Assembly: GCF_014697125.1 (NCBI RefSeq)
Contig: NZ_JACJRG010000005.1
Location: 174,286-238,285, forward strand
Length of the DNA stretch: 64,000 nt
Reading direction: 5' to 3'
Source of the DNA: Anabaena minutissima FACHB-250
GTDB taxonomy: Bacteria > Cyanobacteriota > Cyanobacteriia > Cyanobacteriales > Nostocaceae
Part shown: one piece after another, positions 17,709 to 27,146 of the stretch
How the letters are laid out: each line of letters starts with the position of its first letter
Numbering within the stretch: position 1 is the stretch's first letter
Translations under genes and position numbers: made by a program
Notes under the pieces: model-generated
Told to the model about the DNA's origin: nothing
Database searches by the model: none
What the model saw: only the letters and a program-made list of their open reading frames with translations

Positions 17709-17782
17709 CAGGCGCGGCAGGGCTCGAACCTGCGACAGTCCGCTTAGAAGGCGGATACTCTATCCAACTGAGTTACGCGCCC
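17709..17782 (-). tRNA. tRNA-Arg, anticodon TCT
   Basis: Read on the minus strand: acceptor GGGCGCG pairing with CGCGCCT, D-arm ACTCAGTTGGATAGAGT, anticodon stem TCCGC/GCGGA around loop CTTCTAA (anticodon TCT, reading AGA), T-arm GCAGG-TTCGAGC-CCTGC. A complete 74-nt cloverleaf; the 3' CCA is not encoded. Confidence 0.95.
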
Positions 17783-18074
17783 AAGTGAATACTCAGGCTT
17801 TTTTGAGAGCCATATAGACGATTATATCGTTACCTCTACTAATAAGCAATTAAAAAATTGCAGATTTACGGCTGGTAGGGCTAAGATTCTAGGCGCAAGT
17901 TAGTCAATTTAGACTAAAAACGCAACGAAGCGGCTATTAATTAGCTAGAAGTTATTTGCGTGTTGATGGCGATCACCTACACCACGTAAGTAATCGCACT
18001 ATTGGCGATGTTGCCAAATCAGATTATAAATCGCATATCTACAAAGCCCCTGTGAGGAGTTATTTGCTAGTGCC

Positions 18075-18734
18075 ATGTTTATTTTGAAACGGCAGGATGT
18101 TGAAATATCAAGCATTCAGCACCCAAAAAAGGATCAGCAAGTGCCGATTCTCCATTACCAGGGGCAGACTTTTCGCTTGATTAGTGTGTTCAAAGCTGGA
18201 CAAGAAGAAGAAGCAAGAACTTTGTGGAGAGAATTAACCGATCATCGGGGTAAGGCTTGCGTCTTGTTGGAAGAACCGGAACGCTTTAGCGTTTGGGGTA
18301 AGGTACGCTTAGACCAAATAGATAATGATACTGGCGGACATAGCAAAAACGGCACTTTTATCCAGGCTAGTATTTTGCTGTTGCAAGCCGTTCACATGGA
18401 TATTGAAGACTTCTTGGGGACAAAGCAAGCTTCATTATTTGAAAAAGATATTGCGGAAGTCCTGAAACAGCAGCAGTTTCCTGAGACTTGTTCTATTGAG
18501 GCTGTGAAATACTTGGTAGCTAATAACCCCCTAGAATCTGCGAAACTTCCTCCCTGGAAAGAAAATCATGTAGTGCTTTTCTTACAAGAACTACATAAAC
18601 TAGGGAAAACTTATTTTGGTAATGCCAATTTTGCCCATCAAGTAGCCAATCACTTACAGGATATGCCAGAAGGAGAGCGATCGCTATTTATATCCTGGCT
18701 AAATCAATCTTCACTAAGTAAACTGTGGCACTAG
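18075..18734 (+). CDS. Conserved cyanobacterial protein of unknown function
   Basis: 219 residues, soluble, no signal peptide or membrane segment. The N-terminal half (HYQGQTFRLISVF, ACVLLEEPERFSVWGKVRL) has a beta-rich look; the C-terminal half is helical. I recognise it only as a widespread cyanobacterial family without assigned function. It precedes a membrane protein gene and an HTH gene on the same strand, spaced 113 and 18 bp, possibly one transcript. Confidence 0.75.
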   Translation: MFILKRQDVEISSIQHPKKDQQVPILHYQGQTFRLISVFKAGQEEEARTLWRELTDHRGKACVLLEEPERFSVWGKVRLDQIDNDTGGHSKNGTFIQASILLLQAVHMDIEDFLGTKQASLFEKDIAEVLKQQQFPETCSIEAVKYLVANNPLESAKLPPWKENHVVLFLQELHKLGKTYFGNANFAHQVANHLQDMPEGERSLFISWLNQSSLSKLWH

Positions 18735-18847
18735 CATAGAACTTGTTGCAAAACAAGTAACTATGGATAGTTGCTATTTGCTTAAAATTGTCACCTTAGA
18801 AGTTCTTGCAGATCAAAATTTTACCAGAGTGCATTTAGTTAAATCCT

Positions 18848-19705
18848 ATGAATAGTTCTTACAAAAATTCACCGCCCCTGAGCAAATCCCTGTTTACTAC
18901 CCAGAAAATAGTTTTGGCTAGCATTGGCTGGGGTGTGCTGGCACTGCTATACTTTTTATTATTCAGTGCCAAAGTTCCTGGATCTGATGGTGTAGAAACC
19001 CGTGCCGAGTGGTACGTAATTGGTACAAATATTTTTGAAGCGTTAGCTTATCTGGGTGCTGGGATTTTATGCTTAAGGAATTGGCGTAGTCAGCAGATTG
19101 TTAGTAGTCGAAATGTCTGGCTAGCCATCGCCATAGGTATGATTTCTTATGTCCTAGGAGGGATATTTTTTGGATACACAGAAATAGTTTTAAAAGATGA
19201 ACCGGATGCGTCTATTGGCGACGTGTTTTTTGTATTAAGTTATATATCCCTAGGCGTAGGCATGATTTTAGCAGTAGCTGCTAGGCGAATTAATCTAGAA
19301 AAATGGCAATGGCTCATTGTGTTAGCAATTGGAGTCTTTGGTAGTTTGTTGGCATGGTGGATTTCTATGCAGCAAGCAACCAGCTCAGAAGAATTGCTAG
19401 TAGTCGTTTTGAACTGGTTTTACATAGTTAGCGATGTACTGCTATTAATTATCGCTACCATTCTGCTATTAGCTTTTTGGGGGGGGCGAGTTGCCCAATC
19501 CTGGAGAATGATTGCAGCGGCCGCGTTTTCGCTCTACATTGCAGATATGTGGTTTAAATACGCCCAGGGTCCAAATTATCAAAGTGGAGAAATCTTAGAA
19601 GTGTTTTGGGTGTTTAGTGGAGTGTTATTTGGTATGGGCGCAGCCCTAGAATATGACGCATCATTAAGCCGGACTAGGCGGGAGCGCACAAGAAAACGAG
19701 CATAG
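18848..19705 (+). CDS. Multi-spanning membrane protein of unknown function
   Basis: 285 residues with about seven or eight hydrophobic helices (for example IGWGVLALLYFLLF, WLAIAIGMISYVLGGIFFG, LLIIATILLLAFWGG), and a very basic C-terminus (RTRRERTRKRA) that is likely cytoplasmic. Aromatic and acidic residues occur between helices, but no known transporter or sensor motif is seen. The next gene starts 18 bp downstream, suggesting co-expression with the HTH protein. Confidence 0.75.
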   Translation: MNSSYKNSPPLSKSLFTTQKIVLASIGWGVLALLYFLLFSAKVPGSDGVETRAEWYVIGTNIFEALAYLGAGILCLRNWRSQQIVSSRNVWLAIAIGMISYVLGGIFFGYTEIVLKDEPDASIGDVFFVLSYISLGVGMILAVAARRINLEKWQWLIVLAIGVFGSLLAWWISMQQATSSEELLVVVLNWFYIVSDVLLLIIATILLLAFWGGRVAQSWRMIAAAAFSLYIADMWFKYAQGPNYQSGEILEVFWVFSGVLFGMGAALEYDASLSRTRRERTRKRA

Positions 19706-19723
19706 AAAACATTGGTGTCTACC

Positions 19724-20731
19724 GTGAGAAAATTAACAAATCCTGACAAACAAGAAATTCTCAAACTATATCGAGAGACTGCGGAAACAACCTCAACTTT
19801 AGCAGAACGCTATGACGTGAGTAACTCCACAATTAGCCGTCTGCTAAAAAGTACCTTGCCAGAAGATGAGTACGAATACCTCGTTTCATTAAAACGTGCA
19901 GCGAGGACTCCTGAAGGTAGAGCGCAAGTCAGTTATGAACAAGTACCTGCTTTTGTTCAACCAGAGCCAGAAGTACCAGCTAAAAGTCAGGAGAAACCAC
20001 GTTTAAAATCTCCTGAAGTTGAGCAACCAAGGCAGGTAGAACAGCCAGTAGCGTCACCAGAGCAAGAAGAGGAAGACAAGCAAATCCACCCTGTCAGAAG
20101 AGTACGGAAACGCGCTGTCACAGAAGCAGAGGTCAAACCAAAGCCGAAGCAACCAATCGTCAAGCAATTAGAAATTCCAGTAGAACAGCCGCAGGAAATA
20201 ACCAGTATTCCCATTCCTTTATTAGAGGATGACAAATCTGACGTAACTGCTATTGCCAGAATGCTGGGAGAAGATTTATTAGACGAGTCTGAGGATTTGG
20301 ATGATGAGGAGGATTTAGAAGACGATTTAGAAGATGACGACGATTACGAGGAGGACGAAGAGTATTTTGAACAGCCAAGACCTCTTGTAAGCAGACGTAG
20401 ATTGGGAGAAATACCCGTTCAAGTCTTACCATTATCGGTAGCAGCTTTACCCAAAACTTGCTATTTGGTAATTGACCGCTCCTCGGAATTAATTACCAGA
20501 CCACTCAAGGATTTTGGTGATTTAGGACAAATTCCCAGCTTAGAAAACCAGCAAAGAACTCTACCTGTGTTTGATAATCACCGAGTTGCCAAGCGTTTTT
20601 CTACCAAACGCGATCGCGTGATTAAAGTCCCTGATAGTAAGATGCTGCATAAGGCTCGCACCCATTTACAAGCCAAGGGTATTACCAGACTATTAATTGA
20701 TGGTCAGGTCTATTCCTTATCGCTGGTGTAA
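19724..20731 (+). CDS. HTH protein with acidic linker, cyanobacteria-type
   Basis: About 335 residues. The N-terminus carries a helix-turn-helix resembling transposase/resolvase or Trp-repressor types (LAERYDVSNSTISRLLKS). A long Pro/Glu/Lys-rich linker follows, with an extremely acidic stretch (about 190-215, LDDEEDLEDDLEDDDDYEED), then a compact conserved C-terminal domain (CYLVIDRSSELITRPLKDF to RLLIDGQVYSLSLV). No transposase catalytic residues are seen, so it is more likely a regulator or nucleoid-type protein. GTG 19724 is preferred over TTG 19712 and GTG 19715 because the conserved part begins there; this is uncertain by four codons. Confidence 0.7.
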   Translation: MRKLTNPDKQEILKLYRETAETTSTLAERYDVSNSTISRLLKSTLPEDEYEYLVSLKRAARTPEGRAQVSYEQVPAFVQPEPEVPAKSQEKPRLKSPEVEQPRQVEQPVASPEQEEEDKQIHPVRRVRKRAVTEAEVKPKPKQPIVKQLEIPVEQPQEITSIPIPLLEDDKSDVTAIARMLGEDLLDESEDLDDEEDLEDDLEDDDDYEEDEEYFEQPRPLVSRRRLGEIPVQVLPLSVAALPKTCYLVIDRSSELITRPLKDFGDLGQIPSLENQQRTLPVFDNHRVAKRFSTKRDRVIKVPDSKMLHKARTHLQAKGITRLLIDGQVYSLSLV

Positions 20732-20737
20732 AACAAA

Positions 20738-20766
20738 GTAGAGACGCTGCATCGCAACGTCTCTAC
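20738..20766. repeat. Small dispersed palindrome (GTAGAGACG type)
   Basis: GTAGAGACG and CGTCTCTAC enclose CTGCATCGCAA. A closely related palindrome is at 34629-34655. It lies just after the HTH gene and could act as a transcript-end hairpin. Confidence 0.55.
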
Positions 20767-20848
20767 AGGCTTGATTAATCATTTGCAGATATGCTTGGAC
20801 TTGTTGCCGAGCTTTGCTGTTTTTTTGAGGGAATTTCCTGAGAAAATA

Positions 20849-22411
20849 TTAAATGATTAATGGTTTTAGCTCATAATTATGCCATTGACGCTGATACCAT
20901 TCTGCTACTAAAGGACGAACAATAAACTGGGGTCGCTCATCGCCTTTGACATCAATTCGCACACAAGAATAAGGACGGCGTTTCTGTGAACCTTGTCCAT
21001 TCCGACCAAGAAAAAGATGCGATCGCGCTATTAATCTTTCTTCATTTCCCCAAGTTTCACTTAAGTCTGCTCCCTCAGTACGCTGGCGACGCAAACTATA
21101 ACCACTACCGCCACAAACGAGCCAGTTGATATTAGCATCAGCGTGTCCAGTATCTAGAGTTTTTAGGTATTCTAAGCAATGGGCATGACCATTTAAGACT
21201 AAATCTACCAAAGGTCGCCCTTGATTGAGTGTACCTATTTCTTTAGCTACTGCATCTAGTACCCCACGCAGATGGCTGCGAATTACCAAAGTCTGCGCCT
21301 GTTGCCATTTTGTCGCCTCTGTCACATACGGTGGGTGATGAAAGTAAATTACCCTTCCTCGCACTTCGGGGTGATGCCAAGATGCAATTAATCTCTGTTT
21401 GAGCCAGTCTAATTGTTCGGTGTCAGTCTGCGGTGCTTGATCAGTGTTTAGCTGCTTGTCGATATCAACAATAATTTCCTCAATTTGGGATAATTTATAG
21501 TGGAAATCATCTAATTGTTCCGCTTCGTTAGGGTTATCGGCGTTTAATTTCGTGGAAGATTCAATAATTTGCATCTTCTCCCGTTCTAAATCTTGCTGAC
21601 GACTGGCTAAGATTTGACGATCGCTATCACCTTTTTTGGTTTTTGGTAAAGGCTGCGGCTGATTAAATGTGTTGGAGTCAAGCGCAAAAAAATCAATCCC
21701 ACCATAGCGAAAAGTGTAATATCGATTAGGTAACCGGGTGAAATATCCTGGTTTATAGGCAAGAGCGCGGCCTGTGTCGGTGGTAGCGGTGTAGTGTTGA
21801 TCTAAATGGTGGGGTAATTCTCCTGGTAAGTGAAACCTTTGGAGATAGTCGAGAAATGCCTTAGCGTAAGCATTCCCCACCCCTGAACCATGCAAACCAA
21901 TATCTATATCTAAGCGCGATCGCAATATGTATCGCATCGGTAAAGTTGACACCGATAGCAAACTCAACAATAGCGGTAATTCATAGTAATCATGATTCCC
22001 AGGAACGGGGAGAACTGGTAACTTAAACACCATATCGTCGTAAGCAACCTTTTTAGGATGCTCCCCACCCACAAGTAATTCTCGGTAAGGTTGAATAAAA
22101 TTTTGGCGATAATATTCACTCGACCCTACCAAATAAATTACATCTCCTGTGTGTAGCAAAAAGCGACATTCCTGATGATGGGGTAACATCAATTCTGCTA
22201 CCTCTCGTTGGGGGTTGTGTCCCTTATGTTTACCAGAACCACTATCACCCACGACTAAAAAAGAGAATTCCCTCTCATCAGCTTGTCCATTCTCCAGACA
22301 TAGACGAGTTTGATCAATATTCCGTTCTAAAATTAACGATTCTTGCCAACGTACCCGTTGCTGCATCTTACGGATTTTCTTGGCTATTGGAGGATCGTGG
22401 ACGAGTTTCAA
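20849..22411 (-). CDS. Metallophosphoesterase
   Basis: 520 residues of the calcineurin-like phosphoesterase superfamily. The dinuclear metal motifs are present in order: VVGDSGSG, LLHTGDVIY, PVPGNHDYY, VIYFHHPPY and LNGHAHCLEY. There is no signal peptide, so it is presumably cytoplasmic; the substrate is unknown. The frame starts with TTG at 22411, supported by GGAG nine bases upstream; the first internal ATG would remove 15 residues. A charged region (about 265-320) between metal motifs III and IV is longer than usual and may be an insertion. Confidence 0.83.
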   Translation of the reverse strand: MKLVHDPPIAKKIRKMQQRVRWQESLILERNIDQTRLCLENGQADEREFSFLVVGDSGSGKHKGHNPQREVAELMLPHHQECRFLLHTGDVIYLVGSSEYYRQNFIQPYRELLVGGEHPKKVAYDDMVFKLPVLPVPGNHDYYELPLLLSLLSVSTLPMRYILRSRLDIDIGLHGSGVGNAYAKAFLDYLQRFHLPGELPHHLDQHYTATTDTGRALAYKPGYFTRLPNRYYTFRYGGIDFFALDSNTFNQPQPLPKTKKGDSDRQILASRQQDLEREKMQIIESSTKLNADNPNEAEQLDDFHYKLSQIEEIIVDIDKQLNTDQAPQTDTEQLDWLKQRLIASWHHPEVRGRVIYFHHPPYVTEATKWQQAQTLVIRSHLRGVLDAVAKEIGTLNQGRPLVDLVLNGHAHCLEYLKTLDTGHADANINWLVCGGSGYSLRRQRTEGADLSETWGNEERLIARSHLFLGRNGQGSQKRRPYSCVRIDVKGDERPQFIVRPLVAEWYQRQWHNYELKPLII

Positions 22412-22635
22412 TTGAATTTACTCCTTTTTAGTGATGGGGAGTGGGAATCAGAGAGGTTTGAACGAGAATATTTTAGTTCTAAATGAGAATATCCTAGTTC
22501 TAAGCGAGAATATTCTTGTTTAATATGAAAATGTTCTAGGCCTAGATAAGAATATTCCTGTTTGAAATGAAAATACTCTAGTTCTCCGTGAGAATATTTC
22601 GGTTCTAAATGAAGATATTTTAGTTCAGAACGCAA
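22408..22635 (-). CDS. Heptapeptide-repeat reading frame, 75 codons, doubtful gene
   Basis: The 21-bp tandem repeat is open on the minus strand and reads as seven-residue units of the type ELKYSHL, ELGYSHL and KQEYSRL, with alternating Tyr, His, Glu and Lys. The frame ends in TGA overlapping the TTG start of the metallophosphoesterase, which would allow translational coupling. The ATG at 22635 has no clear ribosome site. It may be only the repeat's frame. Confidence 0.3.
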   Translation of the reverse strand: MRSELKYLHLEPKYSHGELEYFHFKQEYSYLGLEHFHIKQEYSRLELGYSHLELKYSRSNLSDSHSPSLKRSKFN

Positions 22636-22652
22636 ATATTTATGTTTAAGAT
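22464..22652. repeat. Nine-unit 21-bp tandem repeat
   Basis: Units begin at 22464, 22485, 22506, 22527, 22548, 22569, 22590, 22611 and 22632 with exact 21-bp spacing. Consensus GAGAATATTCTAGTTCTAAA plus one base; units diverge by a few substitutions but no indels. A multiple of three keeps it open in one frame. Confidence 0.85.
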
Positions 22653-22717
22653 GATCAATCTCACGTTTTTAAACTAAAGTTTGAACCTCTAATCTTCATT
22701 TTCCACTTCCCACTCTC

Positions 22718-23677
22718 TCACTCTTTCATTTCAATCTGCAAATTTGGTAGTCCTTCCAGTTTCTCTAGTAGTTCTTCTTCGGGTACTGATGGGACAAATA
22801 CCTTTAAAGCTGCGGGAACACATTTAATTTCAATTGGCGTTGTCGCCACTACTTCGCCGTCAATTACTACCTTTTGTGGCGGATCAGTTGTGATTTTAAA
22901 TTGTTTTGCTCGCAAATAGCCAATATCATCTCGTTCGGCTGCATTCCCAGAAGAGGCGGTTTGAAACAAATGATAAGTAGCGGCGATCGCTCCTGCTTTG
23001 CTATTAGGAGCTACAATTGTCAAATCTAGCAACCCATCATCATAAATAATCCCCGCCGGCCCCTGTGCTAACACTGAAGTTGGGGGTGCTGCATTAGCCA
23101 CCGTTACCGCCGAAGCACTAGTTTTAATAATTTTGTCTTCAGTTTCAATCTCGACATCAAAGATTTCTAACTCTCTTAGCTGTTGAATACCGGCGAGGAC
23201 ATACGCCATCATCCCGAAGCGTTTTTTAGAGTCCCTATCTGCCATGTCTACAGTTTCCGCCTCGAAACCAATCCCTGCTAATAGAATCATCGGCAGATCA
23301 TTACAATAGGCGATGTCTACATCACGGGTGATTCCCTGTAAAATTATCCGACAAGCCGCATCAATAGCATCAGGTATTCCTAAAGCTGCTGCAAAAGCGT
23401 TAGCCGTTCCCCGTGAAATAATCCCAAAGGGAATATTAGTACCCGCCACAGCCAAAGCCGCCGCCGATAAAGTCCCATCCCCTCCAGAAGCAATAATTAA
23501 ATCTACTCCCTGCTGGATTGCCGCCTTTGCTAACTCATCGCCGCCAATCTCTTCTGTTGTCAAGTAAATATCTAAAGTAATTTCCGGTTCTAATATTGCC
23601 CGAATTTGTGCCAATTCCAACTCTGGATTACCCTGTCCAGCCACCGGGTTAAAAATAAGGCAAGCGGAACGACTCAT
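22718..23677 (-). CDS. Diacylglycerol/lipid kinase family protein (YegS/DgkB type)
   Basis: 319 residues. The ATP-binding glycine loop is IIASGGDGTLSAAALAVAG, preceded by LIFNPVAGQGNPE, both diagnostic of the DAGK catalytic domain; PFGIISRGTANAFAAALG is the usual substrate-side segment. The C-terminal beta-sandwich domain (about 140-300) is complete. It would phosphorylate a lipid such as diacylglycerol at the inner membrane; the exact lipid is not evident. The gene is on the minus strand; the next gene in that direction is about 300 bp away, past the tandem repeat. Confidence 0.87.
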   Translation of the reverse strand: MSRSACLIFNPVAGQGNPELELAQIRAILEPEITLDIYLTTEEIGGDELAKAAIQQGVDLIIASGGDGTLSAAALAVAGTNIPFGIISRGTANAFAAALGIPDAIDAACRIILQGITRDVDIAYCNDLPMILLAGIGFEAETVDMADRDSKKRFGMMAYVLAGIQQLRELEIFDVEIETEDKIIKTSASAVTVANAAPPTSVLAQGPAGIIYDDGLLDLTIVAPNSKAGAIAATYHLFQTASSGNAAERDDIGYLRAKQFKITTDPPQKVVIDGEVVATTPIEIKCVPAALKVFVPSVPEEELLEKLEGLPNLQIEMKE

Positions 23678-24029
23678 AAAAATGACAGATTATTTAGTTG
23701 CTAAAAGCATAGATCCTAAAATTACCATTTCTACAAAATTTCGACTTCTTTCTCTTGGCAGTAATTTGAGATACTCAATCGCAGAAACTTCACAAAAAAG
23801 TGCCAAGACCCTCAGATACTCTCTGCGTGAACGCGTAGCGTATCCGTAGGATTCACCCCGAAGGGTACGCGGAGCGTCTGTCTATGACACGCTCCGCGTA
23901 CAAGTAGGGAAACCCACCCATGCAAGTGTCCGCCTTTGCGTAAGCTTTTACTTGTTTACCAACGCAGCACTCACTACTCACTACTCATTACTCATTACTC
24001 AGCACTCAGCACTCAGCACTCAGCACTCT
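23678..24029. repeat. Repeat-filled gap: palindromic element and heptads
   Basis: About 23815-23940 holds a palindromic Nostocales-type element (ACGCGTAGCG, GGTACGCGGAGCGTCTGTC, GACACGCTCCGCG). From 23965 to 24027 follow CACTACTCA/CAGCACT heptads, ending directly at the stop codon of the RNase J gene. No gene is seen. Confidence 0.65.
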
Positions 24030-25799
24030 CTAAGAAGCTACTTGAGCCGCAGTCCGAGTCCGTCGTCTTCTACCGTCAGCAACCTTCACGGGTGGCTCAT
24101 CTGGGATTTGCATCAACAAAGTTACAGAAGGCTGACATTGTAATTCCCGTCGAATAGAACGGTGCAATTCACGCTCCAAAGTACCTTGCAATCCACCCCA
24201 GTCTACATCCGGTTTCTCGCCATCTCCAGTGACAAACTCTGACCAACGCACGGAAAGAATTTCTTCAATGCGCTGTTGTACCCATTTCTGCACGAGGGAT
24301 CGGTCTACACTTGTCACCACACCTCGTAGGTGAACTTCTGGCTTGGCCATCAGTTTACCCTGCCAATCAATAGCGGCGGCAATAGTCACAATTCCTTCTT
24401 CTGCCATGCGTTGCCTTTCTTGGAGAACTTTAGCACTGACCATACCAGAGCTTGTAGTATCCACCAATTCGATACCCGATGGTACTTTCCCGGCTACACG
24501 AATGGAGTCTTCTGTTAGTTCGATCACATCCCCATTCTGAATAATCACCATGTTCTCTTCTGGTATACCCATCTTCTGCGCTGTTTGGGAGTGTTTCACC
24601 AGCATCCGATGTTCACCGTGAAATGGCACAAAGAATTTGGGTCGAGTTAAGGCAATCATCAGCTTTTGTTCTTCCTGACAACCGTGGCCAGAAACGTGAA
24701 TACCTTGATCTCTTCCATAGACAACTTTTGCCCCTTGAATCATCAACTTATCGATGGTGTTGACAACAGCAATGGTATTGCCAGGAATGGGGTTGGCAGA
24801 GAAAACAACTGTGTCTCCCTGACGAATTTTAATGTGGGGGTGTTCTTTGTTAGCAATCCTGGTCATGGCTGCCATTGTCTCACCTTGAGAACCTGTAGTG
24901 AGAATCAGCACATTTTCATCGGGAAGACCGCGAACTGTATGTAAGGGTTGAAACAGTTTATCTTCACACTTGATATAACCCAGATTACGGGCATGGGCAA
25001 TTAAATTCAGCATGGAACGCCCGACCACTGTCACCACACGATTATGCTTTCTAGCCAGTTGCAAAATCATGTTGATGCGATGCACGCTGGAAGCGAAGGT
25101 AGTGACAAATAATCGACCAGTTGCTTGACCGAAGACTCGATCCAGGTTGGGGAAAACCGCCGCTTCCGAAGGGGTGAATCCCGGTACTTCGGAGTTAGTC
25201 GAATCGCTTAACAGACAAAGTACACCTTTTTCGCCGTGTTCTGCCAGGCGTTGCAAGTCAAATTTCTCACCATCAACAGGGGTGTGGTCAATTTTAAAAT
25301 CCCCGGTGTGAATCACGACACCCAAGGGAGTGTGAATAGCGACGGTGAAGCTATCAGCAATGGAGTGGGTGTTGCGGATGTATTCTGCAAAGAAGTGTTT
25401 GCCAATTCTTACCACATCACGGGGAAGGACTGTTCTTAATTCTGTGCGATCGCGCACACCAGCTTCTTCTAATTTCCCCTCTAACATGGCCATGGCGAGT
25501 CTTGGCCCATGAATTACAGGAATGTCAAATTGTTTGAGGTGGAAAGCAATCCCCCCAATATGGTCTTCATGACCATGAGTCACGATCATGCCTTTGATTT
25601 TGTGGCGATTTTCCCGCAGATAGGTAGTATCTGGGAGAACTATATTGACTCCGTGCATCGCCTCGGTGGGGAAAGCCAGTCCTGCATCTAATAAGACGAT
25701 TTCATCATCGTATTCAAAAACGCAGGTATTTTTACCAATTTCATGTAAACCGCCCAAAGGAATAATTTTTAGGGTAGGGGTAGATTCGTTTTTAACCAT
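24030..25799 (-). CDS. rnj: Ribonuclease J
   Basis: 589 residues. Metallo-beta-lactamase and beta-CASP domains: LGGLHEIGKN, LDAGLAFP, the zinc motif VTHGHEDHIGG, HTGDFKIDHTPV and PFHGEHRML near 400; the C-terminal RNase J domain follows, ending in a basic tail (DGRRRRTRTAAQVAS). RNase J is both an endonuclease and a 5'-to-3' exonuclease and, with RNase E, a main enzyme of RNA decay in cyanobacteria. It lies downstream of dapA and asd on the same strand, an arrangement often kept in Nostocales. Its stop codon is adjacent to a heptad repeat. Confidence 0.94.
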   Translation of the reverse strand: MVKNESTPTLKIIPLGGLHEIGKNTCVFEYDDEIVLLDAGLAFPTEAMHGVNIVLPDTTYLRENRHKIKGMIVTHGHEDHIGGIAFHLKQFDIPVIHGPRLAMAMLEGKLEEAGVRDRTELRTVLPRDVVRIGKHFFAEYIRNTHSIADSFTVAIHTPLGVVIHTGDFKIDHTPVDGEKFDLQRLAEHGEKGVLCLLSDSTNSEVPGFTPSEAAVFPNLDRVFGQATGRLFVTTFASSVHRINMILQLARKHNRVVTVVGRSMLNLIAHARNLGYIKCEDKLFQPLHTVRGLPDENVLILTTGSQGETMAAMTRIANKEHPHIKIRQGDTVVFSANPIPGNTIAVVNTIDKLMIQGAKVVYGRDQGIHVSGHGCQEEQKLMIALTRPKFFVPFHGEHRMLVKHSQTAQKMGIPEENMVIIQNGDVIELTEDSIRVAGKVPSGIELVDTTSSGMVSAKVLQERQRMAEEGIVTIAAAIDWQGKLMAKPEVHLRGVVTSVDRSLVQKWVQQRIEEILSVRWSEFVTGDGEKPDVDWGGLQGTLERELHRSIRRELQCQPSVTLLMQIPDEPPVKVADGRRRRTRTAAQVAS

Positions 25800-26084
25800 T
25801 TTCTCCTGAGGTTGTTTGTTGTTTTAGGGTTAATAAATTCAAACTTATTAATCTTGTATGAATGACAACAATGAGCCTGCTGTTTGTCAGCAGCCAAATT
25901 TTCATTAAATATGTAATTTTTGATTCAATAAAAAGGAATTTACATTGAATAATTCATTCTATATTTATTAAATTTTTCAACAGGCGTTGCCATAGAAATT
26001 TAGTCACAATTATGCCGATTTAATCGATATACAGTTTTGACAAATAGTAATAATTAGCAAAGACCGCAATAATGATAATTATGA

Positions 26085-26969
26085 TTACATTAATTCGAGT
26101 TTTTTCATGACTACTGCTAATTTTTCACTAACACTAGGGTCAGTGTCGCATAATGGCAGACGAGTCGTGCCAACCTCCCAACCTTGAAGTTTTAGTGCCT
26201 GTTTAATAGGGATAGGATTTGTAGAGAGAAATAATGCTTTAAACAATGGGAAACATCGTAGATGAATTTTACTAGCAATTTCCACTTGACCTGCATCAAA
26301 AGCTTGAATCATCTGTTGGATTTGGTTGCCTACCAGATGAGAGGCTACACTTACAACACCCTTAGCCCCGATCGCTAACAAGGGCAGGGTTAACGAATCA
26401 TCTCCAGCGTAAATCCGAAACTCTCTTGGTGTCAACCTGCGGATTTCACTGGCTTGGTCGAGATTGCCACTAGCTTCTTTAATGCCTACTATATTCTCAA
26501 TTTCAGCTAACTGTACAACTGTCTCTGGAGAGAGATTTTGACCAGTACGGCCGGGGATATTGTACAACAATATCGGTGAATCGGGACACGCTTGGGCGAT
26601 CGCCTGAAAATGCTGGTACAGTCCTGCCTGTGGCGGTTTGTTGTAGTAAGGTACAACTTGTAAAGTACCATGTACACCTATTTTAGCTGCTTTTTGTGTC
26701 GCTGCGATCGCTTCTTTGGTGGAATTAGATCCACAGCCAGCGATTACTTTAGCTTTGCCTGCTACTGCTTGCAAAACTTCCACAAACAACTGGTATTCTT
26801 CATCCCAACTCAAAGTAGGAGATTCCCCAGTTGTACCACACACCACCAATGTATCTGTACCGTTATCAGCTAAATGCGCTGCTAGTTCTGCCGCTACAGC
26901 ATAGTTTACACTACCGTCCGCTTTGAACGGTGTAATCATAGCGGTTAAAACTCTACCAAAATCTCCCAC
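26085..26969 (-). CDS. dapA: 4-hydroxy-tetrahydrodipicolinate synthase
   Basis: 294 residues, class I aldolase barrel. It condenses pyruvate and aspartate semialdehyde, the first committed step to diaminopimelate and lysine. Seen: GTTGESPTL (substrate Thr pair), [23 protein letters not shown] (catalytic Tyr) and VGIKEASGN with the Schiff-base lysine. Asd, which makes its substrate, lies directly upstream on the same strand (178 bp), so the pair is a functional unit. Confidence 0.95.
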   Translation of the reverse strand: MGDFGRVLTAMITPFKADGSVNYAVAAELAAHLADNGTDTLVVCGTTGESPTLSWDEEYQLFVEVLQAVAGKAKVIAGCGSNSTKEAIAATQKAAKIGVHGTLQVVPYYNKPPQAGLYQHFQAIAQACPDSPILLYNIPGRTGQNLSPETVVQLAEIENIVGIKEASGNLDQASEIRRLTPREFRIYAGDDSLTLPLLAIGAKGVVSVASHLVGNQIQQMIQAFDAGQVEIASKIHLRCFPLFKALFLSTNPIPIKQALKLQGWEVGTTRLPLCDTDPSVSEKLAVVMKKLELM

Positions 26970-27061
26970 CCTTTTTTACTCCTAACTACCTTTTTATATT
27001 TTTGTGTCTTGGTGGTTTTTATTGTAATAACCTATTTATGAGTTGTTTACAAGATTTATAG

Positions 27062-27100
27062 TGCTGTTAGCCGTAGCGCGGCGTTTAGTCGGTGCTGAGT
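27062..27100 (-). repeat. Inverted copy of the GGCTAAACGCC element
   Basis: TGCTGTTAGCCGTAGCGCGG and its continuation match, in the opposite orientation, the elements at 13850-13966 and 43980-44022. It lies in the asd-dapA spacer. Confidence 0.6.
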
Positions 27101-27146
27101 AATGGGTACTAGTTTTTTTCTCCTAAACCCCTACTCCCTTACACCC

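Noticed and set aside
19724..20731. Transposase
   Set aside because: Only the helix-turn-helix resembles transposases; there is no DDE or serine/tyrosine catalytic pattern and no flanking inverted repeats.
23936..24157. Two plus-strand frames over the heptad repeats
   Set aside because: They read Ser/Thr/His-rich repeat translations and then the antisense of RNase J.
24330..25691. Several plus-strand frames of 60-90 codons opposite the RNase J gene
   Set aside because: All are antisense shadows of a clearly conserved gene.
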